In this document: positions 1 through 8,752 of the stretch, piece after piece
Layout: each line of letters begins with the position of its first letter
How positions within the stretch are numbered: position 1 is the first letter of the stretch
NCBI RefSeq assembly: GCF_001613305.1
Contig: NZ_BDCC01000067.1
Coordinates: forward strand, 22,751-86,750
Length of the DNA: 64,000 nt
From: Nocardia vaccinii NBRC 15922
Lineage (GTDB): Bacteria; Actinomycetota; Actinomycetes; Mycobacteriales; Mycobacteriaceae
Direction of reading: 5' to 3'
Notes under the pieces: model-generated
What the model saw: only the letters and a program-made list of their open reading frames with translations
What the model was told of the DNA's origin: nothing
Databases searched by the model: none
Translations under genes and position numbers: made by a program

Positions 1-311
1 AGGGCGGTGACCAGCCGGACGGTCTCGGACAGGGTCGAGGCGAGGTCGCGTGGGGTCGCGAGATAGCGGGTGAGCGCGCGGGCGATCCTGGCTTCCTCGC
101 GCTCCTCGAGCGCGAACAGCACATGTTCTTTGGTGGGGAAGTGAAAATAGAACGTACCGCGCGCCACACCCGCCGACGTGGCTATCGCACCCACGTCGGC
201 ATCTGCCATGCCGGTCGCGGCGAATTCCGCGATGGCCGCGTCGAGGACGCGCCGGCGAGTTTCCAGGCGCCGGGCCTCGCGTCCGCGGGGCCTTTCCCGA
301 ATCTCACTCAT
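1..311 (-). CDS. TetR-family transcriptional regulator, 5' part only
   Basis: The window edge cuts this gene; about 103 N-terminal codons are visible, starting at the ATG whose complement is at 309-311. The product begins with a basic stretch, then a TetR_N helix-turn-helix (about residues 16-62) with the typical ending GVARGTFYFHFPTKEHVL. Family members are dimeric repressors that release DNA when a small molecule binds the C-terminal domain, which is mostly outside the window. It lies just beyond the 3' end of the mce operon on the same strand, with a TGACA-GA-TGTCA palindrome upstream that may be its own operator. It is not closely similar to the two TetR proteins inside the island. Identification as TetR is secure; target and ligand are unknown. 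Confidence 0.85.
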   Translation of the reverse strand, partial: MSEIRERPRGREARRLETRRRVLDAAIAEFAATGMADADVGAIATSAGVARGTFYFHFPTKEHVLFALEEREEARIARALTRYLATPRDLASTLSETVRLVTA

Positions 312-442
312 GGGTCCGCATCTCGATATGCGCCGGTGGCAGCGGTCGGCGAGGAAGTGGCGAAGTTGCGCTCGCAAACGAGCGAGAGCTGTTGTGGCAG
401 TGGCGAATAGCGAATGAACCAGCTCGCCTGCGCATCACTACT

Positions 443-469
443 TTGACAGATGTCACTGAATGATGTCAA
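443..469. promoter_or_regulatory. palindromic candidate operator of the 1-311 TetR gene
   Basis: A perfect palindrome TGACA-GA-TGTCA lies at 444-455, and a further TGTCA at 464-468 gives an outer inverted repeat TTGACA (443-448)/TGTCAA (464-469). It sits about 130 bp upstream of the TetR start, in a 287-bp space with no gene. TetR repressors commonly bind such palindromes in their own promoter; autoregulation is inferred. Confidence 0.4.
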
Positions 470-598
470 TAGATCCGGGCGGATCTGCGCGATGTTTCAG
501 GAAGCTCCGAATATGGGATCGAACAGGGAAGATGTGGTAACTGGAAGATGTCCGGTAACTGTTCCAGTAGTCGGTTCCCGGTGCCGCGCCGGCCGGTG

Positions 599-1114
599 TC
601 ACAACGGAGTCATATCGCTGACGAGCCACCGATCTCCGTGCTTTTCGGCGGTGACGGTCACCCGGCTCGAGCTGGTGGTCGGGGCGGGTACGGCCGTACT
701 GATGGTTATCTGGTCGATGTACATCAGCAACGTCACGCGGTCCGGCGCGGCGGCGAGTACGCCGGTGGCGACGATGTGCGCGCGGGTCGTGACACCCTTC
801 TGCTTCGCCACGGGAGCGATCGTCTTGGTCACCAGGCTGCGGTAGTCGTCCTGGAACGAACCGGTGAGTCCGGTGACCGAGGTGAGCTGTTCGTCGACGT
901 TGTCGGCGGTGTAGCTGAGCATCTTCGAGATGGTTTCGACGGCGGCGGACGGTGCTTCCCGGCGTGCCGCGGCGGTGTCGGCGGCGTGGCGGTTGTCGCG
1001 GACCAGCAGAACCGCGGCGACGGTGGCGGCCACGATCACGGCGGAGACGAGGGGAATGATGCTGAGCAGCAGTGTTTTCCGGATGCGCAGGAAACGTACG
1101 GATCGGCCGGTCAC
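599..1114 (-). CDS. Mce-associated membrane protein (Mas), last gene of mce operon
   Basis: A 171-residue protein with a short basic N-terminus, one membrane helix (about residues 14-37), then a periplasmic alpha+beta domain ending in a strand with WLVSDMTPL. This single-helix, NTF2-like architecture is that of the Mas/Mam proteins encoded after mceF in mycobacteria and nocardiae, which stabilise or assist the Mce complex. The ATG overlaps the stop of the preceding mas gene by 4 bp (ATGA, 1111-1114), so translation is probably coupled. No separate promoter is visible. Confidence 0.8.
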   Translation of the reverse strand: MTGRSVRFLRIRKTLLLSIIPLVSAVIVAATVAAVLLVRDNRHAADTAAARREAPSAAVETISKMLSYTADNVDEQLTSVTGLTGSFQDDYRSLVTKTIAPVAKQKGVTTRAHIVATGVLAAAPDRVTLLMYIDQITISTAVPAPTTSSSRVTVTAEKHGDRWLVSDMTPL

Positions 1115-1848
1115 GGTACGAACTCCACATCTGTGACTTTGAGGGCGCCGCCCACGTCTTTCACCGTGACGCTGAATCGGTAGGCGCGGTGTTCCTGCTG
1201 GTGGTTCTCGCTATCGGTGACCTGTGCGTCGGCGGCGACGATCACCGTGGTGGCGCCCTCGTCGGGAACCGCGGTACCGATGTCGTCGCCGGCGGCGGCG
1301 ATGCCGGCGGCGACGACCTGTCCGGTCGACAGCACGTTCGCATCGCGCACCGCCTGTAGGTAGTTCTTCGACCGATCGTGCAGTTCGTCGGCGAACGGCG
1401 GGGCGGTGACGTTGCTGAGGCGAGCGAAGTCCGCGTCGGCTTTGTCGCCGCGGATGTTGATCAGTGCGGTGACCCCTTGTCGGGCGATGTCGACGATGGC
1501 CGCCTCATGTTCGGCATTGTCGTCGGAACGCCGGTGATCGTGCCATGCGAGGGCGGCGACGGTGCCGGAGGCGACCAACGCGATCACCGCGAGTGCCGCA
1601 GCCGGTTTCCGAAGGCCATTGCGCCCGGGGCGAATACGGCGCATCGCTCGCACGGACCGGAGTCGGCGCTCCGGCGCCGCGTCCGGTTTCATCTCGACCG
1701 AGACCGAACCGGTTTCAGGGCCACGGGCATCGGAGACCGGGCTCGATCCTTCCGGGGGACCGCTGGCGCGCGTGGCTTTGCGGCGATGGCGGCGCTGGGC
1801 CGGTTCGGTCGTGGTCACGGTATCGGGGCGGTCAGCAATTGTGTCCAT
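1111..1848 (-). CDS. Mce-associated membrane protein (Mas), first of two
   Basis: About 245 residues from the ATG at 1848, which I prefer to an open frame extending upstream because that extension lies inside mceF and an AGGA stands 7 bp before this ATG. A long charged, proline-rich cytoplasmic segment (about 1-90) precedes one membrane helix (AALAVIALVASGTVAALAW) and a periplasmic domain ending DVEFVP. Same fold class as the following gene; together they are the two Mas proteins usually found after mceF. It overlaps the 3' end of mceF by 34 bp. The disordered N-terminal segment is unusually long for a Mas protein. Confidence 0.75.
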   Translation of the reverse strand: MDTIADRPDTVTTTEPAQRRHRRKATRASGPPEGSSPVSDARGPETGSVSVEMKPDAAPERRLRSVRAMRRIRPGRNGLRKPAAALAVIALVASGTVAALAWHDHRRSDDNAEHEAAIVDIARQGVTALINIRGDKADADFARLSNVTAPPFADELHDRSKNYLQAVRDANVLSTGQVVAAGIAAAGDDIGTAVPDEGATTVIVAADAQVTDSENHQQEHRAYRFSVTVKDVGGALKVTDVEFVP

Positions 1849-3236
1849 GCCGGGTCCTGGTTTGCTGGTCGATTCGGGTGCGAGTCGGTGTGCGGACCGA
1901 TGTCGATGTGCCGGTAGGGGGTTCCGTTCGGTGTGGTGTACATGGGAGTGCCGGGCAGATAACGGGCGATCGCGGGGCCCACGGGGGCTGGACCGGTCGT
2001 CGTCAGCGGCGCGGATGCCGGGGCCGCCGGCCCGAGTTCGCCGGGGTTGTTGTTGCCGGATGGCGGTCGCACGGCGCCGCGGCACTGGTCCGGAGTCGCG
2101 GCCCGCACACCCGGATTGTTCAGGCACGGCAGGTTGCGCATGCCTCGCACCGCGTACGGCGCATTCTCGGGCACGTTGCAGTAGAGATCTTTCGGGGTAT
2201 CGATCGGGCTGTCATCGGTCGGCATCCGTCGCTGGCCGGCCGGCAGATAGCCGGTGGTGCAGCCGGGCGGATCCTGGGCTTCGACGGAGAACACCACGCT
2301 GACCGCGTGATCGGCCAGGCCGCGTCTGCCGGCGGTGTTCTCGGCCGCGATGAGCGGTGGCAGCAGGACGAGTACCTGCTCGATCGCGGGGTTGTAGGTG
2401 AGTGCGACCTGGCCGAGGCTGGTCATATTCGCCAGTAGCACCGGCAGGGTCGGCGAGAGTTGCCGGAACAGTCGGTCGGCCGCGTCGGCCGCGGCGGGAC
2501 CGCGTTCCAGGATATTGCGCACGGCCGGGTCCGCGTCGTGTAGTTGCCGCGTCATCTCAGCCAGATTCATTGCCCAGGAGCGAATCTCGTCGCTGCTGAC
2601 CAGTTGCGTACGTAACAGCGGAGTGAGTTTCTGCACCAGGGATACCACCGCGTCTTCGTTGGCGGCGAGGCCGTCGACGAAGGTGGTGGTGGAGTCGAGC
2701 AGGGTGGACAGGTCCTGCCCTTCGCCGCCGAGTCCGCGCTGGGTTTCGTCCAGAACCTCGCGCACGGTGCCGGGCGGCAGCGCGGCAAGCATCTTGCGGG
2801 ACTGATCGAGGATGGGCCCGATCCGGTCGGCGACGTTCACCTCGTCCACGGCGATGACGGATCCGTCGTGCAGGTACGGGCCGTGACCGACGGCAGGCTG
2901 CAGATCGACGTACTGTTCGCCGATCGCCGACATCGAGCGCACCCGCGCGGTCAGATCGGCGGGCACCCGCACCGAATCGATCAGAGACAGGGTTGCGGTG
3001 ACTCCTGTCGGCCGCAGATCGACCGAGGCCACCCGGCCGATGGTCCGTCCGTTGCAGGTGACGTTGGCATTGTGGTAAAGCCCTCCGGCCCTAAGCAATT
3101 CGATGACGACCCGGTACCGGCCGATATCCAGTGCGGCGGGGATTCGCAGGTAGTAGACGCCGGTGAAGACCGTCGACACGATCGCGATGATCGTGAAGAT
3201 GATCAGCTGGGTGCGAACCAGGGAAGAGATCTTCAT
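1815..3236 (-). CDS. mceF: MceF, MCE-domain protein of the importer
   Basis: 473 residues from ATG 3236 (an upstream open frame lies inside mceE and is discarded). One N-terminal membrane helix (about residues 7-28), then an MCE/MlaD domain (about 35-115) with the typical RYRVVIELLRAGGLYHNANV start, a long helical region that in Mce proteins forms the lipid-carrying tunnel, and a proline-rich C-terminal tail of about 130 residues. Sixth MCE subunit by position. The start overlaps the stop of mceE by 4 bp. The Mce ring is known to shuttle hydrophobic substrates across the periplasm to the YrbE permease. Confidence 0.88.
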   Translation of the reverse strand: MKISSLVRTQLIIFTIIAIVSTVFTGVYYLRIPAALDIGRYRVVIELLRAGGLYHNANVTCNGRTIGRVASVDLRPTGVTATLSLIDSVRVPADLTARVRSMSAIGEQYVDLQPAVGHGPYLHDGSVIAVDEVNVADRIGPILDQSRKMLAALPPGTVREVLDETQRGLGGEGQDLSTLLDSTTTFVDGLAANEDAVVSLVQKLTPLLRTQLVSSDEIRSWAMNLAEMTRQLHDADPAVRNILERGPAAADAADRLFRQLSPTLPVLLANMTSLGQVALTYNPAIEQVLVLLPPLIAAENTAGRRGLADHAVSVVFSVEAQDPPGCTTGYLPAGQRRMPTDDSPIDTPKDLYCNVPENAPYAVRGMRNLPCLNNPGVRAATPDQCRGAVRPPSGNNNPGELGPAAPASAPLTTTGPAPVGPAIARYLPGTPMYTTPNGTPYRHIDIGPHTDSHPNRPANQDPAWTQLLTAPIP

Positions 3237-4297
3237 CGGCCGGCCCCCGGCGGGGGTGCGGTGGGATTCGGCCCGGCCAGCGGCGTGCCGAACAGCAGAC
3301 CCTTCTGCAATCGCGAGAGTGTCAGGTCGGCTTCCGCCCACAAGTTCATGTAGTCGCCGCGTACACCGTTCTGGACGGCGATCGGGGGGAACGGGAAGGT
3401 GGCGAGCTGATGGATGTTGTTCACCAGGTCGTCGCCGGCCTCGGAGATCTTCTCCAGGAGCGGCACCAGGCCGGTGAGATTCTGTTTCAGGTCGCCGTGG
3501 ATCTGGTTGACCAGTGCGGTGCCGGCATTGCCGAACCGGCTCAGCGCGGACAGGGCGGTGGTGAGGTTGCCGCGCTGCCGCGCGAGGACATCGATCGCCG
3601 GCCCGATCGAGTCGAGAGCCTTGCCGATGGTGTCGTTGTCCCGGGTGGCCCGGTCGGCGAACCGGTCCAGGCCCTGCAGCGTGGTGGTGATGGCCCGGCG
3701 CTGTGAATCCAGTTCCCCCAGCAGCGTATTCATCTGATCGAGCACGTTCACCACCGAAGCCTGGTGGCCGGCAACGGCTTTGTCGGCCTCGCTGACGATC
3801 ATCTGCAGATTCCCCAGGCCGCCGCCGGTGAGCACCATCGACAGGGCCGCCAAAGTCTGCTCGGTGGTGGGATATTCACCGGCGCGGTCGAGCGGGATGA
3901 CGCTCCCGTCGGCGAGTGTGCCCTCGGGGGCGGTGGGCGCGTCCAGTTCGATGTGGGTCGTGCCGAGCAGGCTGGTCTGACCGATTTTCGCGGTGGTGTT
4001 GGCGGGCAGCGCCGCGTCGCGGGCGAGGGTCACGGTAACCTTCGCATGCCAGTTCTCGGTCGTGATGGCCGTGATGGAGCCGACCTCCACGTCGTGCACC
4101 AGCACCGGTGCGTTGGTGGTGATCGTCGTGACGTCGGGCATCTCGATGATCACGTGGTAGCTGCCCGGGCCGTGCCCCTTGGTACCGGGTAGCGGTAGCG
4201 AGTTCAAACCGGTCCATTGGCATCCGGATATGCTGGCGCACAAAGCGATTCCGCAGACCAGTGCGACCGGTTTGCGGTAGCGTCGCGCGGCGTTCAT
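3233..4297 (-). CDS. mceE: MceE, Mce lipoprotein (LprK-like)
   Basis: 354 residues from ATG 4297, overlapping the mceD stop by ATGA. The first 26 residues are a lipoprotein signal: basic MNAARRYRK, hydrophobic core, lipobox SISGC with the acylated Cys at about 26. Lipidation is the hallmark of the fifth Mce subunit. An MCE domain (YHVIIEMPDVTTITTNAPV onward) follows, then a long helical region. A longer open frame to 4450 exists but would destroy the signal peptide and overlaps mceD, so the shorter start is chosen. Confidence 0.9.
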   Translation of the reverse strand: MNAARRYRKPVALVCGIALCASISGCQWTGLNSLPLPGTKGHGPGSYHVIIEMPDVTTITTNAPVLVHDVEVGSITAITTENWHAKVTVTLARDAALPANTTAKIGQTSLLGTTHIELDAPTAPEGTLADGSVIPLDRAGEYPTTEQTLAALSMVLTGGGLGNLQMIVSEADKAVAGHQASVVNVLDQMNTLLGELDSQRRAITTTLQGLDRFADRATRDNDTIGKALDSIGPAIDVLARQRGNLTTALSALSRFGNAGTALVNQIHGDLKQNLTGLVPLLEKISEAGDDLVNNIHQLATFPFPPIAVQNGVRGDYMNLWAEADLTLSRLQKGLLFGTPLAGPNPTAPPPGAGR

Positions 4298-5523
4298 CTC
4301 GGCTGCCCGGGGAGCAGGAGCTGTCGCAGCTTCGGTGGGCTGTAGACGAGTTGTCCGGGGCCCGCGCCGATGCTCTGGAATGGGTTCACACCGAGCGGTG
4401 GATAGTTCATCTTCAGCGTGTTCAGTAGTGGTCCGAGGTACTGCTGGCACAGCTTGGCTCCTTCCTCGGAGGTGCCGTTCCCGGTGGCGGCGATGGCGCC
4501 GCAGACGAAGTTGATCGGATTGCCGAAGTTCGGGAATCCGGGTACGCCGGTGATCGAGCCCTGGGCGGGCTGATAGGTGTTGTAGTAGTTCGACAGTGCG
4601 GTGGGGGCGCGGTGCAGGATGGTCTCGAGTGCGTCGCGCTGCGAGACGATGGTGCCGGTCGCGTCGGCGAGTCGGTTCAGCTGTGTGGTGATGCCGTCGC
4701 GATGGGCGGTGACGAACGACTGGATGTCGCCGATCGCGGCGTCGAGGTCGGCCAACGCGTTCGACAACTCGTCGCGGTCACCCGCGAGCACCTCCGATAC
4801 CGAAGCCAGCCGCCCCTGGAACACGACGATCTGCTGATCGCTGGCCGACAGCGCGGTGGTGAACGCCTCCAGGTTGCGGATGGTGCCGAACAGGTCGTCG
4901 CTGCCCGCCGACAGGGTTGCCACGGTCTGCGACAACTGCTGCATGGTGGCGCGCAATGTGTCCGCGTTGCCGTCGAGCGCGGCAGCGGCGGAGCCGAGCA
5001 GCCGCGCCCCGGACCCGGTGGGGTCCTCGGGTTTCGGCGCCAGCGCCGCGGTGACCCGGTTCAGCTGTTGTTCGACCTGATCCCACTCGACCGGTACCGC
5101 GGTGCGCTCGATCGGTATGTCGAGATGACCACCGGCGCCGGGGCCGTGGGTCCACGCCGGGGTCAGCTGCACGAATCGCGCGGCGACCAGGCTCTGCGCC
5201 ATGACGACGGCCTTGACATCGGCCGGTAGCCGCAGCGACCGCGGGATCCGCATCCGGACCTTCAGGGTGGTTCCGTCGTTGTCGATGCTCGTGATGGTCC
5301 CGACCTTCACCCCGACCACGCGGACCTCGTCACCGGGATACAGTCCGTTGGTGGCGGTGAAATGCGCTGTGACGGTGGTGAACCGGGCTTGCTGGACGAA
5401 GTGGTAGCCCGTCGCGGCGACAGCGACGACGGCCAGCGCCGCCCCGACGCGGATCGTCCAGCGCCGGCGCGGGGTTGCGGGAGCGGCGCGGGTTCCGAGT
5501 GCGGAGCGGATTCGGGTGATCAT
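4294..5523 (-). CDS. mceD: MceD, MCE-domain protein of the importer
   Basis: 409 residues: basic N-terminus, one membrane helix (about 27-45), MCE domain (about 50-130, with TNGLYPGDEVRVVGVKVG), helical tunnel segment with repeated QRDAL-type heptads, and a C-terminal domain. Fourth MCE subunit by order. Its start overlaps the mceC stop by 4 bp and its stop overlaps the mceE start by 4 bp, the tight coupling seen along this whole operon. Confidence 0.88.
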   Translation of the reverse strand: MITRIRSALGTRAAPATPRRRWTIRVGAALAVVAVAATGYHFVQQARFTTVTAHFTATNGLYPGDEVRVVGVKVGTITSIDNDGTTLKVRMRIPRSLRLPADVKAVVMAQSLVAARFVQLTPAWTHGPGAGGHLDIPIERTAVPVEWDQVEQQLNRVTAALAPKPEDPTGSGARLLGSAAAALDGNADTLRATMQQLSQTVATLSAGSDDLFGTIRNLEAFTTALSASDQQIVVFQGRLASVSEVLAGDRDELSNALADLDAAIGDIQSFVTAHRDGITTQLNRLADATGTIVSQRDALETILHRAPTALSNYYNTYQPAQGSITGVPGFPNFGNPINFVCGAIAATGNGTSEEGAKLCQQYLGPLLNTLKMNYPPLGVNPFQSIGAGPGQLVYSPPKLRQLLLPGQPR

Positions 5524-6545
5524 TTGACCTGGGGGATCGGCAGGGGCGCGGGCGGAAGCCCGAACACCGTGTTGAACAGGGGCTGGCTGTACTGGCCGGG
5601 AACGAGATTCTGGACGTAGGCATAGAAATACGGGCCGCTGGCCACCGCGTCACCCAGGGTGCCGATATAGGTCGACAGACCCTGAATGCTCTGGGTGATG
5701 TTGTCGCGGTTCTTGTTCAGCAGTCCCAGCACCTGCCCGAGTTCGTCGAGGGCGGGTTTCAATTCGGCATTGTCCTCGCGCACCATGCCCGACACCTGCC
5801 GGGACAGCTGTTCGATGCCGGTGATGAGCCCGCCGAGTGCCTGATTGCGCACCGCGAGTTCCCCCAGGAGCGAATTGCCGTCCAGCAGTAGCTTGTTCAC
5901 TTGCGGTGCCCGCTGCGCGAGGACGCCGGTCACCTTCTCGGCGCCGGACAGCAGGTCGCGTAGCGCCTGATCGCGCTGGTTCACCGTCTGCGCGAGACGC
6001 TTCATCCCGTCGAGCGCGGGACCGACTTGCGGTGCGGCGGTGGACAATACATCCGAGGCGCTGTCGAGTGTTCGGGTCAGCTGATTCAGGTCGATATCGC
6101 GGATCGTGGTCGTCGCCTCGTTGAGGATGTTCGGCAGGGTGTAACCCGAACGCGTCCGCTCGATCGGAATGGTGCTGTGCACGCGAAGCCGACCCGATCC
6201 GGACGGCGTGATCCGAATCGAACGCTTACCGAGCAGGGACGTGGTCTTGATCGCGGCGGTCGTCGTATTGCCCAGGGCCACATCGGGATCGGCGGTGAAG
6301 GTGACCCGGGCGTAGCCGGAGTCGACCTCGATCGCTGTCACCTGTCCCACCTTCACCCCCGCTGCCGAGACATCGTCGCCGACCAGAAGACCGCTCGCGT
6401 CGGCGAACAGTGCCGAATACCGCAGCGGGGGCGGGTTGAGCATCGGTATGCGGTCGAATTGCAGCGCCACCAGGCAGATCGCCGCGGTGATCACGATGCC
6501 GACGATTCCGATTCGTCCGGCGCGGTGGGCGGATATCGGTCTCAT
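5520..6545 (-). CDS. mceC: MceC, MCE-domain protein of the importer
   Basis: 341 residues from ATG 6545 (MRPISAHRAG); this ATG overlaps the mceB TGA as ATGA. An in-frame start five codons earlier is possible. Membrane helix at about 11-30, MCE domain at about 35-115 (ALFADASGLLVGDDVSAAGV), then long amphipathic helices. Third MCE subunit by position. The C-terminus is short and proline-rich. Confidence 0.87.
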   Translation of the reverse strand: MRPISAHRAGRIGIVGIVITAAICLVALQFDRIPMLNPPPLRYSALFADASGLLVGDDVSAAGVKVGQVTAIEVDSGYARVTFTADPDVALGNTTTAAIKTTSLLGKRSIRITPSGSGRLRVHSTIPIERTRSGYTLPNILNEATTTIRDIDLNQLTRTLDSASDVLSTAAPQVGPALDGMKRLAQTVNQRDQALRDLLSGAEKVTGVLAQRAPQVNKLLLDGNSLLGELAVRNQALGGLITGIEQLSRQVSGMVREDNAELKPALDELGQVLGLLNKNRDNITQSIQGLSTYIGTLGDAVASGPYFYAYVQNLVPGQYSQPLFNTVFGLPPAPLPIPQVK

Positions 6546-7561
6546 CGCTTCGGTCCGCACCTTCCGGTCGTCTGGTTGTAGAGTTCGAGCACCTTCGGTT
6601 TGCCGTCCGGTCCGTCCAGCTTGAACGACAGCCCACAGAGGTAGAAGTTGAAGAACGACCCGTAGGCGCCGGTGCGGGTCAGCTTGCGATAGTCGTCGGG
6701 CAATTCGTTCAGTGCCGCGTCCAGATCGGGAATGTGATGGACGCTGGGCGTGAGCGCCGCGTCCATCCGGGTGATCATCGCGGACAGATCCGGGCGGATA
6801 TCCGACAGCAGACCGGAGAAGGTATGGGTCGCCGTGTCGAGAGTCTCGACCGCATGGCCGAGGAGAACACGATCACTCGCGAGGCCCGAGACCAGTTGCT
6901 GTAGATGGTCCAGCGTGCTGCTGAATTGGTCTCCGCGAGAGGCGATTTGGCCTAGCACGGTGTTCAGGTTGGTGATCACCCGGCCGATGACCTGGTCCCG
7001 GTCGGCCAGCGTGGATGTCACTACGCCGACGCGCTGCAGCACCTCGGCGATGGTTCCCGCGTGCCCCTGGAAGATCTGCAGCAGAGCCATCGACAGCTCG
7101 TTGACCTGCTTGGGGTCCAGCGCCTGCAACAGCGGGTGGAATCCGCCCAGCAGCGCGTCCAGATCCAGTGCGGGCGCCGTATTCGGCAGTGCGATCGTCG
7201 CCCCGGGCGGCAGGAGCGCGGTGTCGGCGCCGCGCTCCAGATCGAGATACCGGTTGCCGACCAGATCCTCGTACCGGATCGCGACGCGGGTCGACTTCGT
7301 CGGCCGGTCGCCGCTGTCGATGGAGAAGTCGACATGGGCGCGATGGTCGGCTCCGTAGCACACCGCGCTCACCGATCCGACCGGCACGCCCGCGATTCGC
7401 ACCTTCGAACCGGCCTTCATGCCCGAGGCGTCGGTGAAGATCGCATGGTAGGTGCGCGCGTTTCCGGAGTGGACCTGGGTGAAGACCAGGAACATAGCAG
7501 CGTTGACCAGTGCCATGACGATGACGAAGACACCGAGTTTCACCGCCGTCGTTCGCTTCAT
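6542..7561 (-). CDS. mceB: MceB, MCE-domain protein of the importer
   Basis: 339 residues with an N-terminal membrane helix (about 8-28), MCE domain (about 35-115, IFTDASGMKAGSKVRIAGV), and a helical region. The C-terminal part FNFYLCGLSFKLDGPDG resembles the conserved end of MceB proteins. Its start codon overlaps the mceA stop (ATGA at 7558-7561). Confidence 0.88.
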   Translation of the reverse strand: MKRTTAVKLGVFVIVMALVNAAMFLVFTQVHSGNARTYHAIFTDASGMKAGSKVRIAGVPVGSVSAVCYGADHRAHVDFSIDSGDRPTKSTRVAIRYEDLVGNRYLDLERGADTALLPPGATIALPNTAPALDLDALLGGFHPLLQALDPKQVNELSMALLQIFQGHAGTIAEVLQRVGVVTSTLADRDQVIGRVITNLNTVLGQIASRGDQFSSTLDHLQQLVSGLASDRVLLGHAVETLDTATHTFSGLLSDIRPDLSAMITRMDAALTPSVHHIPDLDAALNELPDDYRKLTRTGAYGSFFNFYLCGLSFKLDGPDGKPKVLELYNQTTGRCGPKR

Positions 7562-8745
7562 CGGTTACCTCCCAGACCGAACAGGTAACCGATCAGATCC
7601 GGCCGGCGCAGTCCGATGCCCTGGCGCGAGGGAGCGAACGGATTCACGCCGGTGTCGGTGACCACGTAAGGGACGGGTTCGACCGGATCGGTGTAGGGCA
7701 GGCCGAGGCAATGTGGTCCGCCCGTCGCGTCGACCCTGGGCAGATCGTCGGGGTACTGGTACGGCGCTACGCCCGGAGTGAGTCCGGCGAGCATCTTGAC
7801 CCCTGGCTGTCCCGCGTAGGCGTCCGGATTCGTCTTGTTACTGGCGGTGATTCCCTGGAACAGGCAGGGGATCTCCGGGGAGTACTCGGCCAGCAGCGAG
7901 CTGGTCGGCGCCAGCATGCGTAGCACGCTTGTGAGCTGAGAACCGTTGTGGCCCAACAGGTCCGATCCGGTATTTGCCACCGTGGTGGCGCTCGACAAGG
8001 ACTTCGCCAACTGCTGCTGTTTGTCGGTGATCGTGTTGCCGGTGGTGGTCAGTGCGGACAGGGTGCGCATCAATTCGGGGCTGATGTCGCCGTAGAGCGT
8101 GCTCGTCGGCGCCGCGGTTCGCAGCAGTTCGCCGATTCCGGGGTCGGCCGCGTTCAGCTCTGCGAGCATCTCGGAAGCGTGATCGATAGCCGCGCCGAGA
8201 CGTTCGCCGCGGCCCCGCAGCGCGGTCGCCAATGCGCCCAGGGTGGCTTCGAGCTGAGTGGGGTTCACCGCCCGCATCAGATCGGTGAGTTGTTCGAAGA
8301 CCGTATTGATTTCGACCGTCACATGGGAGATATCGATCGTCGCGTCCGGCGCCAGACGTGGGGTGTTCGCGCTCGCCGCGGCGGCGGACATCGTGGCGGG
8401 GGCGCTGAGGCTGAGGTACTTCGCGCCGAAGACCGTGCTGGAGGTGATCTGGGCGTCCACATCGGCCGGAATCGAGGCCAACGACGAGCGATGCAGGCGC
8501 AGCGTCAGGCGGGCCTGATCATTGTGGTAGTCGATGCGGGTGACCTCACCGACCTGGACACCGGTCATCGAGACCCGGGCGCCGCGATCCATCACCAGTC
8601 CGGCGCGATCGGCGATCACCGTCACCTGCACCCAGTCCTCGAAGCGCTGCTGATAACTTCCCAGTACTGCCCACGCGATCCCGGCGGCCACCAGAATCAG
8701 TGCCAGCACAACGAGTTTCAGCTTCGCCCAGTGCAACAGACGCAT
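7558..8745 (-). CDS. mceA: MceA, MCE-domain protein of the importer
   Basis: 395 residues. Membrane helix at about 8-28, MCE domain at about 38-120 (VIADRAGLVMDRGARVSMTGVQVGEV), long helical region, and a C-terminal domain with the conserved YSPEIPCLFQG pattern, which is typical of MceA. First MCE gene after the permease pair, 7 bp downstream of yrbEB. Which numbered family (mce1-mce7) it belongs to cannot be decided by eye. Confidence 0.88.
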   Translation of the reverse strand: MRLLHWAKLKLVVLALILVAAGIAWAVLGSYQQRFEDWVQVTVIADRAGLVMDRGARVSMTGVQVGEVTRIDYHNDQARLTLRLHRSSLASIPADVDAQITSSTVFGAKYLSLSAPATMSAAAASANTPRLAPDATIDISHVTVEINTVFEQLTDLMRAVNPTQLEATLGALATALRGRGERLGAAIDHASEMLAELNAADPGIGELLRTAAPTSTLYGDISPELMRTLSALTTTGNTITDKQQQLAKSLSSATTVANTGSDLLGHNGSQLTSVLRMLAPTSSLLAEYSPEIPCLFQGITASNKTNPDAYAGQPGVKMLAGLTPGVAPYQYPDDLPRVDATGGPHCLGLPYTDPVEPVPYVVTDTGVNPFAPSRQGIGLRRPDLIGYLFGLGGNR

Positions 8746-8752
8746 GGTGTCC

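Noticed and set aside
453..1130. Long antisense frames over the mce operon and elsewhere, some above 200 codons
   Set aside because: In GC-rich DNA the frames opposite real genes stay open; these are Arg/Gly/Pro-rich, have no domains, and overlap well-supported genes.
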